This document shows positions 1 through 6,080 of a stretch of 6,080 nt of DNA, piece by piece. The stretch spans positions 1 to 6,080 of the forward strand of contig JBCBHL010000429.1 of the NCBI GenBank assembly GCA_038525605.1, in the 5' to 3' direction. Positions within the stretch are counted from its first letter, which is position 1. Every line of letters starts with the position of its first letter. The notes under the pieces are model-generated. The model searched no databases. It was not told where the DNA came from and worked only from the letters and a program-made list of their open reading frames with translations. This stretch comes from JANSWY01 sp038525605 (GTDB lineage: Bacteria > Bacteroidota > Bacteroidia > Cytophagales > Cyclobacteriaceae). A program made the translations under genes and the position numbers.

Positions 1-3000
1 AGCTTGATGTTGAAATAGATACGGCGCTCAATTACACGATTTATGAAAAAATAGGTGATATCAATTTCCGTCCTACAACCTCTATGTCTTTCAATGAATT
101 CAATCAATATCAGACTAAACAGTTGATCAGAGATTACTGGAAAGATAAATCTGTCGGTCTCGACGGTGAAAGTGCTGTGAGCGGGAGGAGACTTATTCCC
201 AGAATTCCGATTAATCCTGTACTGGATAGAATTTTTGGTGGAGATTATGTAGACATTCAGCCCAATGGTTTTGTTAATCTTGATATTGGAGGTAGATGGC
301 AAAGATCCGATGATCCTTCAATTCCGATCAGGAGACAGCGGAACGGAAACCTGAACTTCAATCAGCAGATCAATATGAACGTGACAGGTGCTATTGGTGA
401 CAAGTTGCGGGTTACTGCTAGTTTTGATAATAACAATTCCTTTGATTTTCAAAATGACCTCAAGGTAGAATACACCGGGTACGAAGAAGACATCATTAAA
501 AAGATTGAAATCGGTAATGTAGGTATGCCTGTAACCAACAGTTTGATGACTGGCGCTCAAAATCTGTTTGGGGTAAAGACGCAACTCCAGTTTGGGAAAC
601 TATTCCTGACAGGGGTAGCATCAAGACAGCAAAGTACAAACAAGGAACTGATTATTCCGCTGTGTAACGATGGATTCGGTGATGGTGGCTCAGGTGGCAA
701 TTCTTTCAACGCAGGTGACAATACAGGTCAGAACAGTACGCAGATATTTGCACCGGATTATGCTGATAACCAGCACTTTTTCCTGGGGCACTTCTTTAGG
801 GATAATTATGAAAGGTGGCTTGCCAACTACCCAAACGTTAACAACAACAGTTTACTGGTAGACGCCGGCAGGGTAGAAGTCTACATCAGTGTGCAAAATA
901 GCAACGACACCAGGAACCTCAGAGAAATTGTAGCGTTGACGGATTTAGGTGAATTCAGGATCAGAAATAATGAGACGATACCTCAGACCGAACCAAACAA
1001 CGAATTGCTGGCTAGATTCTCTTCGAGCAGAAGGGTGCCTAATCAAAATAGTGCCAATGACTTATTCAGCTATACAACCGATGAGGCAAGAGCTACGGAG
1101 TTTAGAAGTAAAGACAACACAGCCAGTTCGCTGCGGGATCTGGGATTAGTGGAAGGAGAAGATTTTACAATCGTTCAGGCCAGAAAACTAAACCCTGACG
1201 AATATACCATCAACCCAAAAACGGGATTCTTATCTTTGAGAAGAAGGGTCAGTGACCAAGAAACTATAGCGATTTCCTATCAGTATTCTTTTGGAGGCGA
1301 AAATTTCCAGGTTGGTGAAGTAACGCAGGATTATCAGGGAAGAAGAGATGATGAGCTTATTTACCTGAAAATGATCAAGCCAGGAGCGGTTTTAATCAAC
1401 AATGCTTCATGGGATTTGATGATGAAAAATATTTATGATTTGCAGAATGGATCCGGAATCAGGGATGTGACGATGCAAATTAATTACCTGGATTTTAGTT
1501 CGGGATTGCCAAACCCAAGTCTTCCTTTAGGAGCAAATACACAGGGTGTAAACCTGAATCAGCTTTTAGGTATTGACAGAGTTAACCAAAATTTTGATCC
1601 TCAGCCCGATGGTAAATTCGATGATATTCCGGATATCACCTTGTATGAGGGTAAAATCGTATTTCCTATTCTTGAACCTTTCGGATCAAACCTGGCAGCA
1701 CTTTTTGCTGATGGCGAAGAGGAATTAATCGAGCAGTTTGTCTTCAATGAAATTTATGACGATACAAAAATCAATGCCTCACGGGTCAATGAAAAGAATA
1801 ACTTCATCATGGCAGTGTCATTTGAAGGTGGGACCGGAAGAGGTGGAGGTCAGGGTGCTAATGGATCCAGAGTGAATAATGTCATTAACCTGCCATTTAA
1901 CGTAGATGCCAATTCTATCACTGTGTCGGTGGGAGGCAGGATTTTAAGAGCTGGTCAGGACTACACCATCAGTGGTATCGGGACTCTCACAATCGATGAC
2001 CAGATTGCCAGTAGCTGTCTTGAAGTACGAATACAATTCGAAGAAGCAGATTTATTCAACTTTCAAACTAAATGGTTTACGGGAGTAAGAGCCGAATATA
2101 TTGTGAATGACAATTTTAATTTCGGTGCTACTTTACTTAGACTTAATGAAAGACCAGGTGGAATCAGTAGATTTTCAATTGGTAGTGAGCCTTTAAAAAA
2201 TACTAAATGGGGTCTTGATTTGAACTATTCATCAGATTCGAGATTTCTTACTAAACTGGTTGATGCACTCCCCGTGCTGAACACCAAAGAACCTTCCAAT
2301 ATATCATTTAGTGCAGAATTTGCCCAGCTATTGCCGGGAACATCCAATATTGTAGATGGCGAAGGGACTTCCTATCTCGATGATTTTGAAAATTCTATCA
2401 CACCGATTGTTTTAGGGAACTTCCAGGGCTGGAAGCTTGGTTCAACACCGACCACACAGGATAATCGCTTTTTCAACCCATCGGAAAGTAGTACGCTTGC
2501 CTTTAATGATAAGAAAGCAAAAATAGCTTGGTATACAGTTGATAATACAACCTTTTACGCTACTAATTCACCTTTCTTTCCTAGTAATTTGACGCAAGAT
2601 GAAATCAGAGGGAATGCCTACGAAAGACCTTATTTGCCGAGACAATTATTTCCGGGCAGAGATAGATTTGTGGTTCAAACTAACGAACCGCTGTTAGATA
2701 TTGCTTTTTTTCCTAATGAGAGAGGACAAAACAACTATACGACCGATTTAGATGAAAATGGATTGCTCAACAATCCCCGTGAAAATTTCGGAGCTATTAC
2801 ACGAGCAAATACGGTACTGACCAACTATGTACAACAGAACATCGAATACATTGAATTCTGGCTCTTGGATCCATTTATTTCAGGAGAACAGGGAATTGTG
2901 AAAGATGGGTTGTTCAACACGAATAACACGACAGGTGGAGAGCTAGTAATTAATATCGGAGATATTTCGGAAGACGTACTGAAAGACGATCGGTTTGCTT

Positions 3001-6000
3001 TTGAACATGGTTTACCCGAAGATGGGAGCACGGAAGGAACCGTAGACAACACTTGGGGTCGTGTAACCAACGAAAGTTACCTCACTGACTTTTATCCAAA
3101 TAATTTGGAAGAATCCAGGACAAATCAGGACGTGGGACTCGACGGTCTGAACGACGATGCTGAAGCGGCCTTTGACTCTTTTAGTCCTTTCGTACAGAGT
3201 TTGAATGGCCTGCCGGGTAATACCAGAGACAGAATTCTGCAGGATGTATCTGCCGACAACTTCCAATATTACCTTGGAGATGATCTTGATGATACAGATG
3301 CGGGGATTGTCAGGAGGTATAAGAATTTCAACGGACTGGATGGTAATAACTCAACGACACAAACCGCCAGAGGACTGACACCATCATTTGCCAACGCTCC
3401 TGATAAGGAAGATTTGAATCAGGATAATACATTAAATGCCATCGAGAATTTCTTCGAATACAGAATTCCTTTGGATAATAACAGACTGGCAGTAGGTCAG
3501 AGATATGTAGTCGACAGGGTAGATGTTGAGGATGAAGGTGGATTCAATGCCAGTTGGTATCTGTTCAGAATTCCAATCAGTCAACCAGACAGAGTGATCG
3601 GTAACCCGGATTTGCAAACTATCAAATATACAAGACTCTACCTGACAGGGTGGTCACAGCCTGTAGTCTTGAGAATGGCGAAGTTTCAAATGGTGGGTAG
3701 TAAGTGGCTGAGAGTACAAAAACCACTCAATACACCGGGTTTTAATGAAATCCCTGATCCTTCGGTAACAGACTTTAACGTAACGGTTGTTAATGTAGAA
3801 GAAAATGCTCAAGGTATAGGTGATAAGTCGCCTTATGATCTGCCACCGGGATTATCCAGGGATCAGGACAATACGACGACCAATGTCAGAAGGCGTAATG
3901 AGCAGTCTATCCAGATGTGTATCGAAGACCTCCAGGATCAGGATTCCAGAGCCATTTTTAAGCAGGTAAGTTTTGATTTGGTTAATTACGGTACCATCCG
4001 AATGTTTTTTCATGCTGAGTCATTTCAGGGATCAGTTATCCGGGATGGAGAACTGAGAGGATTTCTAAGACTTGGTAATAGTGAAACGCAGAATTACTAT
4101 GAAATAGAAGTGCCTCTGAAGTTGACCAGGCCTCCTTTTGCGATGAGGGACGGAAATGAAAATCTGGAATTAAGGCGTCAGATCTGGCCGGAAGAAAATG
4201 AGATCAATCTGGCTCTCCAGGAACTATTCTCCCTAAAGAGCGAACGAAACAGATTAGGGCTAAATCCGCTCAACCCATTCTCAAGAAATTCGGAGAATGG
4301 GCATTATACGCTGACAGTCGTCGGGGATCCTAAACTGAGTATCGTCAGGACGCTGGTAATAGGGGTGAGAAATCCTCGTGATGACGATGGTCAGGGAGGT
4401 GCCAGATCAGTCTGCGTCTGGGCCAACGAACTCAGAGTGACTGACTTTGACGATACCAAAGGATGGGCAGGTCGAGCCAGATTGAATACGAAGCTTGCTG
4501 ACTTTGCTACGGTTTCTGCTTCTGCCAGTTACCAGGGAATTGGATTTGGAGGCATTCAGGATAATATCATCCAGCGTACCAGGAAAGAGACTGTGAACTA
4601 TAGCTTGTCTGCCAATGTAAACGCCGATAAGCTACTCCCCGGTAAACACGGTATCAGGTTGCCTGTATCTGTGAACTATCAAAATAGCAGGGCTATCCCC
4701 AGGTTTGACCCGACAGATCCTGATGTGCCACTTGAAGCGGCGCTGAGGAATTTTGAAGATCCTGTCGAGGAGGCAGAGTTTAGAGATATTGTGGAAGACC
4801 GACAGACGGTAAGAAGTATCAACTTTTCCAACATCAGAAAAGAAAAAGTTAATCCGGAGGCCAGTAAGCACATTTACGACATTGAAAATTTCTCCTTTAA
4901 TTATGCCTACACCGAGACGCAGCGAAGTGGACTTGTGGAAGCAGAATTCCTCGATCAGTCATACAATGGAGGTATGTCTTACAATTATGATGTGGGAGAT
5001 TTGAGTATCGAGCCTTTTAAAAATTCTGAGAAGCTTTCCAGTCCGTATTTGCAGTGGCTGAAAGATATCAATCTAAACCCGGTTCCTAATAATTTTTCAT
5101 TCAGGAGTGATTTATCGAGAAATTTCAGAAAGATAAGGTATCGAAATACTGACTATACACCACTGGACACCGCACAATTTCAGAAGACATTTTATTTCGA
5201 CAGAACCTATAGCTTCCGATGGGATTTATTCAGGAGTTTAGGCTTTGACTATGCAGCTCGTGTAAATGCGATTATCGATGAACCCGATGGAGACATCAAT
5301 GCTGCGGGAAGAGCAGAAATCTGGGACAATATCAGAGACTTTGGGCGAACGAGGTTGTTTGACCAGCGGATCAGTGCTACTTACACTTTGCCTTTTTCTA
5401 AACTTCCTCTCACAGATTGGGTGGAGGCTACTGCCCAGTTCAATACCACCTATAACTGGACTTCAGGAGCTCTCAATCAGCTGGAAGATTTTGGTAGCGT
5501 CATCAGCAATACTAGAAACCAAAGCGCAGTTACCAACTTTGATCTCGTTAAACTCTATAACAAAGTGAAAATTTTAAAAGAGATCAATACACCTGCCAAG
5601 CGGGGAAGGTCCAGACGGCCTACGGTTCCGGACCCGGCTGATACAATCCAGAGAGCTGAAAATAAAGGTCTGAAAGGATTTCTGCGTCTGCTAATGTCTG
5701 TGAGGAGTATCAATGTGAATTATTCGATCAACGAAGGTACCAGCCTACCCGGATTTTTGCCAACGCCATTTCTTTTTGGAATGGATGAAGATTTTGCAGC
5801 ACCGGGGTATGGGTTTATTTTAGGAAGTCAGGATCCTGAAATACGACGGATAGCAGCAGCGAATGGCTGGCTGGCTCAAGGTAATCTGCAGGATAGTATC
5901 CCTGTAACGAATCCTTTTGTACAGTTTAGAACAGAAGACCTATCATTAAAATCTACTGTGGAGCCTATCAAAGACCTTAGGGTTGAATTCAGTGCCTCAA

Positions 6001-6080
6001 GGAATATATCAGACAACTTTCAGGAAATTTTCAGATTTAGATTTGATGACTTGCAAACACCCGGCAGGATCAATGGATTC
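1..6080 (+). CDS. sprA: SprA/Sov, T9SS outer-membrane translocon and gliding motility protein (partial, both ends missing)
   Basis: This is the interior of a giant SprA (Sov) gene. The frame begins at base 3 (bases 1-2 finish the previous codon) and is open through 6080, giving 2026 codons; window residue number equals codon start divided by 3. Known for the family: SprA forms a very large outer-membrane beta barrel (36 strands in the Flavobacterium structure) through which T9SS cargo leaves the periplasm, working with PorV, a plug protein and the GldKLMN motor. Seen here: MTGAQNLFGVKTQLQFGK at residues 182-199, HFFLGHFFRDNY at 258-269, KEPSNISFSAEFAQLLPG at 762-779, GTSYLDDFE at 788-796, WYLFRIPI at 1185-1192, WANELRVTDFDDTKGWAG from 1473, and many amphipathic strands after that. 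Family members run to about 2400-2500 residues, so the signal peptide, some N-terminal sequence and several hundred C-terminal residues are missing. The gene looks intact, with no frameshift and only four cysteines. A different giant outer-membrane protein is unlikely given how many SprA blocks appear in order. Confidence 0.96.
213..635 (+). other. First conserved SprA N-type segment of the protein
   Basis: Residues 71-211 hold the first of two conserved segments typical of the N-terminal half of SprA. It opens with NPVLDRIFGGDYVDIQPNGF, continues through a DIGGRWQR stretch and the strand-like NVTGAIGDKLRVTASFDNN, and ends with IEIGNVGMPV and MTGAQNLFGVKTQLQFGK, the most recognisable SprA motif in the window. 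Alternating polar and hydrophobic residues suggest beta strands throughout. In the family this part follows closely on the mature N-terminus and belongs to the barrel. The boundaries are by eye. Confidence 0.8.
663..740 (+). other. Gly/Asn/Ser-rich low-complexity stretch, probable surface or periplasmic loop
   Basis: Residues 221-246 begin with a lone cysteine and run CNDGFGDGGSGGNSF followed by NAGDNTGQNST. They contain almost no large hydrophobic residues. The stretch sits between the first conserved SprA segment and the conserved block QIFAPDYADNQHFFLGHFFRDNY. In SprA proteins I can recall, this position carries a variable, often short Gly- or Thr-rich linker, so this reads as a lineage-specific loop. 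No function can be assigned. Confidence 0.55.
1191..1331 (+). other. Beta-rich module A of SprA (first copy of a repeated EYTI...G.L.L pattern)
   Basis: Residues 397-443 read NPDEYTINPKTGFLSLRRRV, then SDQETIAISYQYSFGGENFQVGEVTQD. The pattern is an E/D-Y-T-I strand, a turn with Gly, a hydrophobic strand, then a strand of alternating residues. It is echoed at 1950-2045 in the same protein. The pattern resembles small beta-sandwich units, and the two copies each sit close to one of the two conserved SprA N-type segments. The fold is inferred only from the strand pattern. Confidence 0.5.
1827..1871 (+). other. Gly-rich linker ahead of beta module B
   Basis: Residues 609-623 read GGTGRGGGQGANGSR, a flexible linker directly after FIMAVSFE and directly before the strands NVINLPFNVDANSITVSVGG. 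In SprA relatives I recall, the equivalent position carries a Ser-rich or shorter segment, so the run of glycines looks specific to this lineage. It is in frame, and there is no sign that it disrupts the gene. Confidence 0.5.
1920..2400 (+). other. Beta module B followed by second conserved SprA N-type segment
   Basis: Residues 640-800. Module B has AGQDYTISGIGTLTIDD and then LEVRIQFEE, matching the strand order of module A. The second conserved segment follows: TKWFTGVRAEYIVNDNFNFG, ATLLRLNERPGG, then TKWGLDLNYSSDSRFLTKL, KEPSNISFSAEFAQLLPG and GTSYLDDFE. The last three blocks are among the best SprA identifiers I know; relatives show versions such as KEPSNISFSGEF and GTSYIDDFEG. Family knowledge places this in the barrel-forming N-terminal half. 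The cysteine at residue 672 lies within module B. Confidence 0.8.
3129..3164 (+). other. EF-hand-like acidic loop 1 in SprA
   Basis: Residues 1043-1054 read DVGLDGLNDDAE. Acidic or small residues fall at loop positions 1, 3, 5 and 9, Gly at 6 and Glu at 12, the usual spacing of a calcium-binding EF-hand or dockerin-type loop. Position 8, normally hydrophobic, is Asn, so the match is imperfect. SprA relatives have a similar DxGLDG stretch here. Calcium binding is an inference. Confidence 0.45.
3411..3446 (+). other. EF-hand-like acidic loop 2 in SprA
   Basis: Residues 1137-1148 read DLNQDNTLNAIE. Ligand-type residues occupy positions 1 (Asp), 3 (Asn), 5 (Asp), 7 (Thr), 9 (Asn) and 12 (Glu), with the expected hydrophobic Leu at 8; position 6 is Asn instead of the usual Gly. 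This is a near-textbook EF-hand loop. It lies 94 residues after loop 1, with another acidic cluster (GDDLDDTD, residues 1092-1099) and the conserved RRYKNFNG between them. Relatives keep an EDxNQDNTLN-like stretch, so the loop is probably structural. Metal binding is not proven by sequence. Confidence 0.55.
3549..3653 (+). other. Conserved WYLFRIPI block of SprA
   Basis: Residues 1183-1217 contain ASWYLFRIPISQPDRVIG, then DLQTIKYTRLYLTGW. This matches the family pattern of WYxFRIPI, a short loop, then an I-R/K-a-x-R-hydrophobic-x-x-TG strand. It is followed downstream by VVNVEENAQG, DLPPGLSRDQD and RNEQSIQM, which also match SprA in order, and then by SFDLVNYGTIRMFFHAE at about 1323-1339. This collinear series shows that the central region is intact. 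Confidence 0.8.
4416..6080 (+). other. C-terminal barrel region of SprA (continues past the window)
   Basis: Residues 1472-2026 start with the hallmark WANELRVTDFDDTKGWAG. Amphipathic strands of about 9-14 residues then alternate with turns: RLNTKLADFATVSASASYQG, GIRLPVSVNYQNS, FSFNYAYTETQ, GGMSYNYDVG, FSFRSDLSRNF, SFRWDLFRSLGFDYAARVNA, RISATYTLPF, VEATAQFNTTYNW, SINVNYSINEG and LRVEFSASRNIS. Aromatic residues cluster at strand ends, as in outer-membrane barrels. RFDPTDPDVPLEAAL (1571-1585) and INEGTSLPGFLP (1910-1921) are further SprA-specific blocks. The region is cut by the window end before the last strands. Confidence 0.8.
5598..5651 (+). other. Short basic, Pro-containing segment between barrel strands
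   Basis: Residues 1866-1883 read KRGRSRRPTVPDPADTIQ. Six of the first seven or so polar positions are Lys/Arg, followed by a Pro/Asp stretch. It lies between LYNKVKILKEI and the helix-like GLKGFLRLLMSVRS. SprA relatives carry a variable basic insert of different length at this point, usually Lys/Arg-rich. It is probably a loop outside the membrane; its side is not shown by the sequence. Confidence 0.55.

Noticed and set aside
318..584. Minus-strand open frame of 88 codons
   Set aside because: It lies wholly opposite the conserved first SprA segment, has no recognisable protein features, and is explained by the antisense of a constrained coding sequence.
660..670. Possible frameshift or gene boundary where TGTGTAACGATGG contains an out-of-frame TAA next to ATG
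   Set aside because: In the sprA frame this reads Leu-Cys-Asn-Asp-Gly without a stop, and conserved SprA blocks on both sides are in the same frame.
670..1149. Two plus-strand open frames (670-861 and 949-1149) in a different frame
   Set aside because: Both overlap the sprA frame, which remains continuous and family-like through this region. Their translations are low in order and resemble no family.
2825..3617. Three minus-strand open frames (2825-3070, 3012-3266, 3432-3617)
   Set aside because: They are antisense to the intact central sprA region. The first two also overlap each other in different frames, as shadows typically do.
4274..4301. Perfect 9-bp inverted repeat (CCCATTCTC and GAGAATGGG) with a 10-base loop, considered as a terminator or regulatory hairpin
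   Set aside because: It sits in the middle of the coding sequence, has no T-run after it, and a repeat of this size is expected about by chance in 6 kb.
4632..4873. Two overlapping minus-strand open frames at 4632-4871 and 4679-4873
   Set aside because: Both are antisense to the conserved barrel region and overlap one another in different frames. The Ser/Leu-rich translation of the second mimics a signal peptide by composition only.
5266..5568. Plus-strand open frame of 100 codons with a hydrophobic stretch
   Set aside because: It is in a different frame from sprA, and the sprA frame here encodes clear barrel strands. The hydrophobic run is a by-product of beta-strand codons read out of frame.

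Overview
The whole window lies inside one very large protein-coding gene on the + strand. One reading frame, with codons starting at position 3 and continuing every third base, stays open from the first bases to the last. It spans 2026 codons with no stop, and it has neither its own start codon nor its stop codon here. I read the translation as SprA (called Sov in Porphyromonas), the giant outer-membrane translocon of the Bacteroidota type IX secretion system (T9SS), also known as a gliding-motility protein. Family hallmarks lie along the whole length: MTGAQNLFGVKTQLQFGK near the start, KEPSNISFSAEFAQLLPG followed by GTSYLDDFE in the middle, WYLFRIPI, WANELRVTDFDDTKGWAG, and NVNYSINEGTSLPGFLP near the end.

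Organism: T9SS and SprA are restricted to the Bacteroidota. Moderate GC and arginine codons dominated by AGA/AGG fit that phylum. The wording of the N-terminal part (for example FGGDYVDIQPNGFV and SGRRLIPRIPI) reminds me more of Cytophagales-type SprA proteins than of Flavobacterium. That is an impression from memory, not a computed placement.

Layout: 1-212, N-terminal region after the missing signal peptide. 213-635, first conserved SprA N-type segment. 663-740, a Gly/Asn/Ser-rich stretch. About 750-1190, conserved region around HFFLGHFFRDNY. 1191-1331 and 1920-2046, two short beta modules that resemble each other. 2070-2400, second conserved SprA N-type segment. 2400-4400, large central region with two EF-hand-like acidic loops (3129-3164 and 3411-3446) and the WYLFRIPI block. 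4416-6080, repeated amphipathic beta strands that fit the C-terminal part of the barrel, interrupted by a short basic segment at 5598-5651. The final several hundred residues of the protein lie beyond the window.

There are no other genes, RNA genes, mobile elements, CRISPR arrays, promoters or terminators that I can support. All short open frames in other frames and on the minus strand are shadows of this gene. The window is a known system rather than a new one. The most interesting details are the two calcium-loop-like motifs and the lineage-specific low-complexity inserts.
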